Made by a program: the position numbers and the translations under genes
Notes under the pieces: model-generated
The model's database searches: none
The model's input: the letters and a program-made list of their open reading frames with translations, nothing else
What the model was told of the DNA's origin: nothing
Assembly (NCBI GenBank): GCA_002914805.1
Contig: JXTB01000081.1
Location: forward strand, 610,450-674,449
Length of the DNA: 64,000 bases
From: Parasponia andersonii
Lineage: Eukaryota > Streptophyta > Magnoliopsida > Rosales > Cannabaceae
Direction: 5' to 3'
In this document: positions 11,361-22,018 of the stretch, in pieces
How positions within the stretch are numbered: the stretch's first letter is position 1
Layout of the letters: each line of letters begins with the position of its first letter

Positions 11361-11611
11361 TTGGTAGCCCGGGAGATTGTAGAGATAGAACGGGGCTTCC
11401 AGATAATACGACAAAATTTAATGCCCCCATCAGGAATTTAATTTTTTTTAACTATTTATTTCTCTTTTCCATATAACGAAAAAGCTTCTTATTTATTAAT
11501 TAATTTATTTATTTTTCTTTCTTTTGCTTTTTTTTTTTTCCTCGTTTTATTCCCAACTCCCCAGGCTCTGACAAAAACATGCCGTCACGCGCTTTTCGCT
11601 AGCTGACAAAA

Positions 11612-11617
11612 CACGTG
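11612..11617. promoter_or_regulatory. G-box CACGTG
   Basis: Second CACGTG core, in the context AAACACGTGTCG. Confidence 0.4.
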
Positions 11618-13061
11618 TCGTTCTCAATGGCAGTTTCGGCGTTTAGCGGAGGGGAGAAGGGTGTTTTGGGAAATTCGGAGCTAGAGTTTGGCAAAAGGGT
11701 CGAGACGGAACCCCGTTTGTCGTCACGTACCTTGGCGTCGGCCGCACGCAGGAAACTCTTGTCTCCTTCTTTTTCTTTTGTGTATTTATTTATTTGTCAT
11801 CTATTAATTTGGTTTTTTTTTTTTTTCGCTTGTTTCACCCGGAATTTTATTTATTTATTTATTTATTTTTGTTTCCCCCACCCCCCTCCCCTCAAGACCA
11901 AATTTGACTAGTTCCAGAGTTATATCATTTTCTTTTTTATGTTTATATTTTTATTATTTTTGTTTTGTTTTTGTCTCCCATTAATTTCCAAGTAACTTCT
12001 TTGTTACCATGATACAAAATATGCGCACGTTAAAATCTCTCTCCCTCTATTTTTTTTATATGATTATATTGAGTTGTAATTTTTTTTTTGGTTTTTATAA
12101 TCATGTTAAGGATATATAAACTATGGTTGCATGCAAATTTTCTTTTACCAAAGTTAAAAAGTTTATAAATTATGATATTTTCTCTCAATCTTAATGATAG
12201 TAACAATTATTGGAAGCAAAATAGATGCGAGTTTACTAATGTTGACAAATGACTCTTATCCTATCAAAAGCAGTTGGCTTTTCTTGTAGCTTAGAAATTA
12301 GACTAGGATTATTTTGGAACGAGAAAGGAATTGAAGAAACCAAAAAAAAAAAGATCGAGTCTTTTTGGAAAAAAAAAAGTTAAATGACATTCTCTTTCCT
12401 AAGAATGTGGAGGCTAAAACATTAATAATGTCTTTTCTAAAATATGTTGGGATAAATTCTAAGTCTCCAATTTTTAAAGTTGAATATGCGGATAGTGTTA
12501 TAAACTTTCTATAATAGAAAATTAATGATTGTATTTAGCTTATATATTGTTTAAATTATGTAGTCACCTTAGTTTAATTCACACTTAATAGAGAAAATTC
12601 TTCTATTCTTCTAATTGAATATATTTTTTTTTTTTCAAAAATGGCTATCTATTCGTAAGTAATAATGTTTTTGGATCGAGGATCACCTTATGACATGATT
12701 ACAAAGGAGCAAAAATATACATTTTATAGTAACAAAGAAACTTTAGGAAAAATTAAAGGACAAAAAAAAAGAGTAAATAGAAAATAGGTGGCTGGCAGTA
12801 TTAGTAAGCAAGCGAAAACCGGCTTGTCAGTAGCCAACACCGCCAAGTAAGTACCCCCCCAACCTTTTTTCCCATCCACACACACCCACAGGTCACAACA
12901 CAACACTCACTCTCTCTCTCTCTCTCTCTCTCCCAACACCACCAAAAAAAAAGAAAAGTTCGTACTATCCATCGTAGTATTTTTTTTGGTAATTTAAAAA
13001 TATTAAAAATTAATAATCTATCAAAAAGGCCAAAATAAAAAAAAAATGGCAAAAACAAATG

Positions 13062-13072
13062 GTGGGACCCAC
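13062..13072 (+). promoter_or_regulatory. TCP-type site GTGGGACCCAC, proximal
   Basis: Third perfect copy of the palindrome, about 540 bp upstream of the GID1B-type start codon and just before the CT-rich leader. This is the best-placed copy for a promoter role. Confidence 0.5.
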
Positions 13073-13605
13073 ATAAACAGTATAATTCGGCCGCCCACTT
13101 TGTCGTCTCTCTCGTCTCCGTTCGCCCCCGTCGGTCCTTTGTGTTTGACTCTCTCTCTCTCTCTCTAGTGTACTTTCTCTTTCTGTTATCTTTGATCTCT
13201 CTCTCTCTCTCCACTCTCTCTCTCTTCTCTCTCTGCGTGGTCCGAGCCTCTCTCTCTGTTCCCTTATTTCGGAGAGAAGAAGAAGTGTCCTTCCCTTCCT
13301 TGTTCGCTAAACCCAAAAACGACGATTCGAATCCAAAACACCAAACAGGGGAAGAGAAAGAGAAACATAAAAGGGAGAGGCAAACCCATTTTGGGTTTTC
13401 GCTTTTCTCATTTTTCCATTTTTTTTTATAAACTAAATAATATTAATTTAGCTTCCATTTTTAACAGCCAGTATGAGCCATAAACGGGGTCTTTCTCTGC
13501 GAATAACTGTTGGGTTTTAGACTTGTCTTTCTGGGTTTTCAACGTTTTTTTGAGAGAGAGTGAGTGAGTGTGATAAGACAGAGAGATTAAGAGAAAAAAA
13601 AGCTT

Positions 13606-15120
13606 ATGGCTGGTGATAATGAAGTTAACCTTAGTGAATCCAAGGTACTGTTTTCTTGTCTAGATCAACCCTTTCATTCTCTTCACTTTCTGTTTATTAT
13701 TATTATTTTTTTATGATGATTTGGTTCATGGGGTGTTTCAATTAATTTCTTTATTTGTTTTTCAAAATCAAATTTCGGGTATTGTCTTATTGGGTCTTCT
13801 TTTTTCTGATTATAAACTAGTTGGGGAAACTTTTATTCTTTCCATTCTTGTTCATTCCTTAAGAGATTTTTTTTCCTTTTAGCACAAAGCTTATGGTGGT
13901 GTATGACCTGACATGATTCCACTCTAGTCTTACTCTCCCATGTTTGTATATCCAAATTTCTTGTTCACGAAGCTAAAAAGTTTCAAATAGTTCTTCCCAG
14001 TGATTTCTGGGTTTTCTTTCCTCTTGTGGTCATTGGTCACAAAGACCAATCTGGTCACTTAGCTTTGATTTAAGTTCTTCTAATGCTCCTCCTGTGTTTG
14101 TTTCTGTTTTTTCGACTTTTGTAGAGGGTTGTTCCGCTTAACACGTGGGTACTGATCTCCAATTTCAAGCTTGCTTACAATCTCCTCCGCCGCTCTGATG
14201 GAACATTCAACCGTGAGTTGGCAGAGTTTCTGGACCGCAAAGTCGCTGCCAATACGATCCCTGTTGATGGGGTTTTCTCATTTGACCATATCGATCGCTC
14301 CACGGGTCTCCTTAATCGGATTTACCAACCAGCACCTGAGAATGAGGCTCAATGGGGCATTGTAGACCTTGACAAGCCCCTTAGTACCACCAAGATCGTC
14401 CCTGTTATCGTGTTCTTCCATGGTGGAAGCTTCACTCACTCTTCAGCCAACAGCGCCATCTATGACACCTTTTGCCGCCGCCTTGTAAACAATTGCCAAG
14501 CCGTCGTTGTCTCTGTAAATTACCGCCGATCACCGGAACATCGCTACCCTTGTGCCTATGACGATGGCTGGGCAGCTCTCAAGTGGGTGAAATCTAGAAC
14601 TTGGCTTCAAAGCGGGGAAGATTCTAAGGTCCATGTGTACCTTGCGGGAGATAGTTCTGGTGGTAATATTGCTCATCATGTTGCTGTAAGGGCAGCTGAA
14701 TCAGATGTTGAGGTATTGGGGAACATCCTTCTTCATCCCATGTTTGGTGGGGAGGAGAGAACTGACTCAGAGAAGAGACTGGATGGTAAATATTTTGTTA
14801 CGGTTCAAGACCGTGATTGGTATTGGAAAGCTTATCTACCTGACGGAGAAGACAGAGACCATCCAGCTTGTAACATATTTGGCCCCAGGGGTAAAAGCTT
14901 GGAAGGCATCAAGTTCCCGAAAAGTCTCGTTGTTATGGCTGGTTTGGATCTTGTCCAAGATTGGCAATTGGCTTATGTTGATGGGCTCAAGAATTATGGT
15001 CAGGATGTGAAGCTCCTCCATCTAAAGCAGGCCACAATTGGGTTCTACTTCTTGCCAAATAACGAACACTTCTATTGCCTCATGGACGAAATGAAGAAGT
15101 TCGTCAATTCTAACTGTTAA
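13606..15120 (+). CDS. GID1B: Gibberellin receptor GID1, GID1B type
   Basis: A soluble nuclear/cytosolic receptor that binds bioactive gibberellin and then DELLA proteins, sending them to SCF(SLY1/GID2) ubiquitination. Two exons: 13606-13644 (MAGDNEVNLSESK, ending at a donor) and 14125-15120, with a phase-0 intron at the position conserved in GID1 genes. The product is 344 residues, the family's normal length. It shows the hormone-sensitive-lipase fold: HGGSFTHS oxyanion motif, GDSSGG with the nucleophile-position Ser at 191, and an Asp near 288. The catalytic His is replaced by Ile (ATIGFY, residue 318), as expected for a receptor that has lost esterase activity. The N-terminal lid that closes over gibberellin is intact, including NTWVLISNFKLAYNLLRR. 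The MAGxNEVNL start and overall sequence fit the B clade better than A/C. No lesion is seen. The 5' leader is CT-rich, with TCP-type sites upstream. Confidence 0.96.
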
Positions 15121-18100
15121 TACCTACTTAACTTTACCTACAGGCAGCCATACATAGCAGAAGAAGCTGACTTTCACTCGGGTCCTTTTTTTTCCCCCCC
15201 CCTTTTCACGGTGATGGTGTGTAGATGTATGATTGTGTAGTATTAATTCTTACGTTATTATCATTCATGGTGGTGTTTTGAGAGTTCTGCTGCTTTGGAC
15301 TAGTTTGTTCTTCATCTGGGGATAGCTAGTACCTCCATCTTCGTTCGGATAATCGTCTTTCAATAAGCTAGCTTCAACAGCTTGGAAGGATCAGAACTCA
15401 TCAATGGATTTGGCAGAACCACCAAGATACAGAAAAAGCTTTACCACCCTGGCTAACATCCGGCCATGAATGAAGGCAGGAGAGCAGTACGGGGGTAAAT
15501 ATTTGGTGGTTGCTTAATCTGTCTTAGTAAATGCATACATATAAGCACTAATTTCAGAACATGAATTGGAATATCTCCATTGTGTTATGAACTTTGTATG
15601 TTATACGTTGTGTTCTAGAGTTAATATAAAGAACAATGTTTCTTAAATCTCAGTAGGGGTCTCATGCCCTGGCAGAACAAGATCCTTGTATTGTTTTAAT
15701 ATTTTGTTTTTAATTTCCTTTTGTTCACTTGATGAACATCTAATCTTGGAAACTAGTCGAGATAGTTATAGTGTAACTCGAAAAATTAACGTTTAGAATC
15801 GCTTAGAATATCTACTTTTAACTGAATCATTTTGCTGCTGATTGAGTTCAGTTCTGATTTTGCTACATTACTATCTTATTTGTTAAGTTTAATCTTGTTC
15901 AACTGAGCGCGTAGACACCTGAAAATGGACATTATTAAGGTCACACACTTTTAATTTTTTGTTTATAAAAATTGAAAACAAAAACAAAAATTTTGTTTAA
16001 GTTTTGAAATTTTTAAAAATTAAAACTTGGTAACAAACGAAATCATTTTTAATTATAAGAAACGAAAAACATAAATATGCTCGGTAATTACACAGAAAAT
16101 CACGTTTAATTATAAAAAACGAAAAACATAAATATGCTTCGTAATTACACAGAAAATCACGTTTAATTATAAAAAAACAAAAACAAAAACCATAAACATA
16201 CCTGGTGTCAACATAAGCTAATTAGAAAAATTCCATTTTAAATAATTGAACTACAGAATTTCACATTTAAAAAGTTTATTTACAAAAATACCACTCTAAA
16301 ATTTATTTAGAATAATACCACTTTATGGGTTTACTTTTTGTTGTAAAAAAGCTTGGGACGTGAAAATTCTCACTTTCATTTTTTCAAAACATTTTGTTTA
16401 CAGTTTTTTAAATAGAAAATAAAAATAATATTACCATGTATGTTATCCAATTTTGTAAAATTTTGTTATTTGTTTATTTAAATAGAAAGTAAAAAATAAA
16501 AGTGTATCCGACTAGGCCTAAGTCTCTCTTTTTTATATTTGCTACCATGGACTTCGAATTTTCTTTGGAAAGTTAGCACTAGAAATTATATAACGACTTT
16601 TTTTTAATTTTTTTTTTATTTTCGTGTGTGTGTGGTTAAATGTTGTGTTTTTTCTTGGTTGTCAATAACAAGATCATTCATCGCATGACCAATTCCCTAA
16701 GACTCAAAACGAAATCCATTCACCATAAAGGGGTCTCAAAATTTTTGTTGAAAAGCAGTTATTGAACACGAGCAAGAATCATTAGACTTCTCCATTCTTC
16801 TACATCAATCTAATTTATTGTTGTCTTCTTGCGATTGCTTGCTTAGTGGTTGTGAATTTGGAGGTACTCTCAAGGACCGCAAACACCTCCCCCCCTTCCC
16901 ACCACCAAAAAAAAAGATTTAAAAATTTTGTTGGGATTACTTTGGTGTGTTTAATGGACACAAAGTGGTAATAACAGCTAAGCTTAGACAAAGACATGGA
17001 ACCCTGTCTTTAATTGACTTTGTAGACCTTTCCTTAGAATATATGCTTAGTTTGCATCTGCCTCTCTCACCGAGATATTCACTACTTTGGTATATGCATT
17101 TTTTTTTTATATAAAAGAAATTTATTTAATGTTTAGTTTTGTATTTTATTGAAAGCTTTCTTGTTCTGGTTGTCATAGTTTTCTCGTGTCTTATTATGAA
17201 GCTCCCTTGGCAAAATTAGCTGTTAGCCTGTTAGTAGTGTTTTCATTTCGTTTTCTTGAAACCATTTCATAATAACGACAAAGGGAGAAGTCATTGTCAA
17301 TTAAAGAATGGTTTTTCTTTAAAGGCGATTATGGACAAAAAACCTTAATTTCTATGGTCAGTCGCTTTTACTTTTGGGCATATTAATCTATTTCAGTGCG
17401 ACATTGGTTGCGGTTTTGCGTGTCCGCATTTGGTTTCTTCTAATTAATGTCTTTAGTGGTTACTCAATTATATTCTATTCTAATTCGAAAATCTTTATTT
17501 TATGTTCTTTTTTTACTGGTTAAACAAATCAATATCATTATATTCGATCCTTTTTCTTTTTATACCTAATCAAATTGATGGGACAAATCAGTTATGCCCA
17601 TCAAGGAACCCTGCCAATATAATTGTTCTATTTTATTTTATTATTATTTTTTTTACTTTTGGGAAACCAGGGACTATTTCAATAACATAAAAACCCTGTT
17701 TCACAAAGAATAATTTCAATAATTGTTATGGAAATTAAGAGAACTATAGGGTATTATAGAAATTGCATAGGAGCAACATTATTAATATTTGAACACTTCT
17801 TTTTTCTCCTTCCTAACCATTGGATTGGCAAGAATATATGGCATGTGGTGGCAAATTAATTTTAGTTACAATGTCAAAATCTATGAAACAGTGAGACCTA
17901 TATAAATTTAAAAACTTGAGAAAGACATGACACTGCTTTTATATACATTCCCACGTATATATGGACAACCAATTAATTATTGAGAAAAGCATAGATTTTT
18001 CTGTTCTTTTAGGCTTTAATTTACTTTAGTTTATTTTATTTTTTTTGTCCCTATTAGTGGGCTGTAAAGAGTTATATCAGCGCACTTCAAATCGAAAGAA

Positions 18101-19719
18101 GTTGGTTTTGGCTTTTCCATCATGGGTGCAAGTTAAGCAACTTTAACTACGTGAAGTAAGAGTTTTTAGTCTTTCAATAATTAAATAAATAAAAACAAAA
18201 AAAAAGGTCTCTTTTTCATATAATTGTAGTGCAGTATCTTATTATTCATTACAACCGGGACATTTTTGTCATTCTCAATTCAAGTTGAAGCAAATAAGTA
18301 AAATAAAAATGAGAGAGAGAGTTAAAAGTTCACTATGGAGTAAAAAGAGCGAGTATGTAAAAACGTTTTGAAATTGTCTAGTGATACCGACTGAGTGAAC
18401 TAAACTACAAGCAAGTATGAACAAGACATAAAACAAAAGCTATTGATGCCATACACAACAGACACGGGGAAAAGAAGGGCAAGATAAGGTCGTTTCTTTT
18501 TGCTTATTATAAAAGCAAAAGGTTCCAGAAAAATATTTCTTTTGCAGGAAAAGGAAAAATTATCCACACTCTATTTCCGCTCTATTTACTCAAACAATGA
18601 GAAAATAATTAAGTTTGACAGGGAAAAAAAAAAAAAAAAAGAAAGAAAGAAAGAAACAGTATGAGTAGTATCATCGATAGCAACTAATTCTCAAGCACTT
18701 TTAACGTTTAACCATATCTTTCATCTGTTAAAGTTAATTGAAGCGGCTTAACGTTTATATTGTCGGTAGTATTATTGTTATTATAATTTGTTTTTTATAG
18801 CTAGCATGCTTAATAGTGCCTATGAACTTTACTACATGACAATTTAAAGCGTCAGATTTACTTCTCAATTTCACTATAGTTCGTAGTAGCAACAGAGAAC
18901 CCAGGTGCTTAAAAGAGAGGCCGTAAACAAGGGCTTCTACATTCATGCAAGGCAAAAAGGCATACATTGAGTAATGATAGGAGGAAAGCTTCACAACCGG
19001 GACATTAAACGATATTCATTTCAACTGTCTGAGTAGCTTTAGTTCAAACAATAGGGATTTTGAAAAAGGAGATTCGGGGAGGCTTAGGTGCTTTCTTACT
19101 CTCACATTTTATTCCGCTTACCGATTTTGGTAAGCACTGATAGGAAACCGACAGTTAACTCGAAGCCAATGAAAACCAGTAACTGGAAACCAGACGAGAG
19201 AGAGGACATGAAATATTTGAGAAGAAATAAAAAAAAAATATATTCCTTATAATCTTACTACTGAAGTAAGATGACGCATTGCTGAGTTAGCAAAAAGCAG
19301 CCACAGAAAAATACTTTTAAGCAATCCGAGAATAAGATGCTCCACACTACAAATCTGAGATTTGACTATGCTTCAAATAGTTCAAGCAATTTGAGTACGA
19401 AACCTTGTTTCCAACAACAATATCCTTCTCTTGTTTCAGATTCTATACTAACAAACCATCATTGCTTGACTTAAAAATGATTTAACAATGGTATCTTTAT
19501 TGCAAAGCTGTATTTCCAGAATAAATATTGCCTAATAGTTGTATGATATCTTCTCTTTCAATGTAGCATCCAACAAAATTGCCAAGTCAGTAACATGGCA
19601 AGAGTTGAGCCGAGACATGGAGCAGGAAAGAACTATATCCTTCTGTCTGGTCTTGGCTTAACCTTCTTTTAACTTGTCTGAGCATTCAGCATTCTTGTAG
19701 CGTTGGTCTTGGCCCGTCA
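15121..19719. other. GID1B 3' UTR and AT-rich spacer
   Basis: The 3' UTR of the GID1B-type gene probably covers about 15121-15650. Beyond it lies AT-rich sequence with a 57-bp tandem repeat at 16051 and many homopolymers. I see no gene in it. The part near 19560-19719 is probably the 3' UTR of the orphan exons described next. Confidence 0.5.
16051..16175 (+). repeat. 57-bp tandem repeat, two copies plus a partial third
   Basis: Units start with AATTATAA at 16051, 16108 and 16165. The first two are nearly identical and contain CATAAATATGCT and TAATTACACAGAAAATCACG. Nearby T- and A-rich sequence (15950-16500) looks like a worn AT-rich repeat. Confidence 0.8.
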
Positions 19720-20134
19720 ACTAATGTACAGGTTCTGCAAGACAATATAACTATATATGTAGATAGGTTTTTTTTATAATCACTAGTCATTCTTGTTATG
19801 ATCAGTTTATAAATAAAACTTATTGATTGAAACAGTTCCAATTCCATTTATGTAAATGTAATATCATCTAACAGTTACGAACAATCAAAGAGCTTGCTTG
19901 AAACATTGATATACATAAACATACACGATCAATAAATACTAAAAATAACATAAAATCTTACGAGAATTACTTGAATGGTATGCCTGTAATCTTCGTCATC
20001 TATATGATGCCACCTAACTTTTTGCTGCATTTTAAGGGCGGATTTTTTATGAAAGAATTCGGCTTGATAAGGAGAGAACCTTGTCAAATTATCGAGGGGT
20101 TTTATGTACATGTGTTGGTATTCTGCTCGGTAAG
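19720..20134 (-). other. Two orphan exon-like segments, unknown gene
   Basis: A minus-strand open segment from 20134 to about 19970 follows TTCGACAG and reads YLAYRAEYQHMYIKPL, then RFSPYQAEFFHKKSALKMQQ, then WHHIDDEDYRHTIQ. It ends at a possible donor (CAA followed by gtaatt). A second acceptor (GTCTTGCAG) near 19737 opens NLYIS and a stop, so the pair would form a gene's 3' end. The composition is strongly protein-like: charged and aromatic residues with no low complexity. I do not recognise the family. No convincing upstream exons were found between 20135 and 22018, so this may be the relic of a broken gene or part of a poorly visible one. Confidence 0.4.
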
Positions 20135-20645
20135 CTAGATACTGTCGAACAACTCATCATAGGATTTAAATGAAGGATGAACACTAGAGCAAGGGATGGA
20201 GCTAGAGAGTTGCACGCTTTTCTATTATGATCAAAGAAAAAGATGGCAAACACATCCCAAATGGGACACTTTCTCATTGATCTTTTCATGCTTTATGAGA
20301 TTTACCTATTTTGATCAGAATCTTGATATATTGAATAAAAACCAATCTGAGAGAGTCGTATATTGCAAAATCGTAATTATATGGTCAATTTAAAAAAGAA
20401 AGCAATGGACAAAGGCCATGAAACTAATATATTTCAGGCGATAACTAATCATATCAACAGGCTTTGCAGCTAATAAACAAACATCAAAGAGAAAAAATGA
20501 CAATCATTTTGAAAAAGGAACATGCGAAAACAGAAGTAGTTTTCCCTTCTTGTTTTTAGGTAATTGTGAGGATGGAAATGAAAAAAAGGCGACCTCTGTA
20601 TTTTCGAGCAACAAAAAATTTGGGATTTATGAATGCAAGTCAAGG

Positions 20646-21165
20646 TAGGGACGACAATTATACCCTTTCAACAGCGGGTACCCTACCCCAATGTGGCGGG
20701 TAATACGTGATTTATCTGAGTTTAGGGTAGGGTATGGCTACAGACTTAAATACCCGAGTATGGGTAGGGTATGGGTCTGGGGATACCCAGCCTGCTCCTA
20801 ACAAAATACTATATAACCTAAAAACTAAATATATATAATTATACATAACAAATAAACAAGTAAAAATATACATTAATGTATGGAAAAATAAACATATATA
20901 TACTTATTTTAGACTATATTGTTACTTGTGACATTCGATTTTGCATTTTGATTGTGTTGGATTCAAACATTTTTTAAGTTTTTGTTTGGTATGTAACTAT
21001 AATTATTTTCAATCATAGAGAGTAGGATTACCTGCATGTAGCCTAATACCCGAGAGGAATAATACCTCTACCTAGGAAAGCGGGTAAATGGGTAGGGTAA
21101 GGGTACAACTCTTTTCCGGATCATGGAATAGGCATTACCCTACCCGCGCCCATCTGTTGTCATGT
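20646..21165. mobile_element. Non-autonomous hAT-like element with GGGTA subterminal repeats
   Basis: About 520 bp without coding capacity. Both ends are rich in GGGTA/TACCC motifs (left 20660-20790, right 21040-21145), while the middle is AT-rich. The left end begins TAGGGACGACAAT. The right end, read on the other strand, begins TACATGACAACAGAT, a weak inverted match. Elements with a TAGGGxxGxCAA end and repeated GGGTA motifs are common non-autonomous hAT relatives in plants. The 8-bp target duplication could not be confirmed. Confidence 0.45.
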
Positions 21166-21366
21166 AAAGGGAACAGATATGTCATGGTACTCTTTAAGGC
21201 ATCTGAACACTTCTAATTCTATTTTAATAATTCTCCCTACCTATCCATTATCCATACAATCTATAAAAATTGAAAGCCTAAAATGTAATTCCCAACAAAA
21301 GAATAACTCTTTTTTTTTTCTTTTTGTTATTTCCAAGGTCACAACCAAATAATCTGATTAAAGATA

Positions 21367-21540
21367 GATTGTTTTTCCCCTTTTAGCCTAGCGAAAATCA
21401 CTATCTTCAACGGTTTTCTTTTTCAAAGACTGATTGTTTTTTCCCTTTTAGTTCCCTAAAGTGAAGATCACTATCCTCAATGGTTTTCTTTTTTTTTTTT
21501 TAAATTTTTACAGATCCCTAAGTTAAGATCACTAATAGTA
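21367..21540 (+). repeat. 65-bp tandem duplication with partial third unit
   Basis: GATTGTTTTTCCCCTTTTAG at 21367 and GATTGTTTTTTCCCTTTTAG at 21432 start two units, both continuing with GATCACTATC or AATCACTATC, then TTCAA or CTCAA, then a GGTTTTC block. A third, partial unit (ATCCCTAAGTTAAGATCACTA) ends near 21535. Confidence 0.65.
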
Positions 21541-22018
21541 CAGGTATTCTTAAAGATATTAAGTAAAGACGCTAAATAGTGGGCCACGTGAAAAACTGGC
21601 ATCCAGTGGAGTTGACTATTTAATGAAACTTATTTTGCAATTGCAATTGTACTGCTATACTATATCTATACGAAAAACTATTAAAGTACAGGAAGAATAA
21701 AAATGATCAAGACCTTCCCACTGGTATCAAAATCCAATAAATGATCACTGATAATACGGAAGAAAACATTGGAGCGTTTTGTAATAAACAAGAAAGAGAG
21801 AAGACTTAGAAGGTTAAAAGAAAAAAAGACGAAAAAAGAAAACAAAACAGAACACACAAAGAAAAAGAGTCTCCATATGCCTGTTTTTAAAAAACATGAG
21901 ATTAGATAAGTACCTCTAATTGATATTGATTCCCCATCACATCTCTCAGATGTTACGACCATTCAAAAAAAAAATTGGCTCAATGCTTTATGCAATCTCT
22001 ATAGCAAACCATATGCGA

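Larger units (their letters stand above)
11101..13605 (+). promoter_or_regulatory. Upstream region and 5' leader of the GID1B-type gene
   Basis: The region just before the GID1B start is less AT-rich than its surroundings. It contains three perfect GTGGGNCCCAC palindromes (TCP-type sites) at 11141, 11317 and 13062, and two CACGTG G-boxes at 11355 and 11612. Dense CT/GA tracts at 12909-12933 and 13150-13250 look like a plant 5' leader or core promoter. The transcription start is not fixed by sequence; the CT-rich stretch from about 13100 is the likely leader. The interval 11760-12890 is AT-rich and holds no further recognisable feature. Confidence 0.5.
20135..22018. other. Spacer with hAT-like element and tandem repeat
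   Basis: AT-rich sequence between the orphan exons and the PPR gene. It contains a GGGTA-rich element (20646-21165) and a 65-bp duplication (21367-21540). Other open frames in it show no splice logic or family resemblance. Confidence 0.5.

Noticed and set aside
11615-11911. 98-codon plus-strand frame upstream of GID1B
   Set aside because: The second half is Phe/Leu low complexity from T-rich DNA, and there is no family resemblance.
12801-13316. 171-codon minus-strand Arg/Glu-rich frame
   Set aside because: It is the reverse reading of CT-repeat leader DNA; Arg-Glu repeats come from GA dinucleotides.
13141-13431. 96-codon Ser/Leu-rich plus-strand frame
   Set aside because: Translation of the CT-rich 5' leader of the GID1B-type gene.
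21681-21962. Possible extra exons of the orphan gene (MVVTSERCDG, RIISDHLLDFDTSGK)
   Set aside because: The second piece lacks a usable AG acceptor in the right place and the frames do not join.
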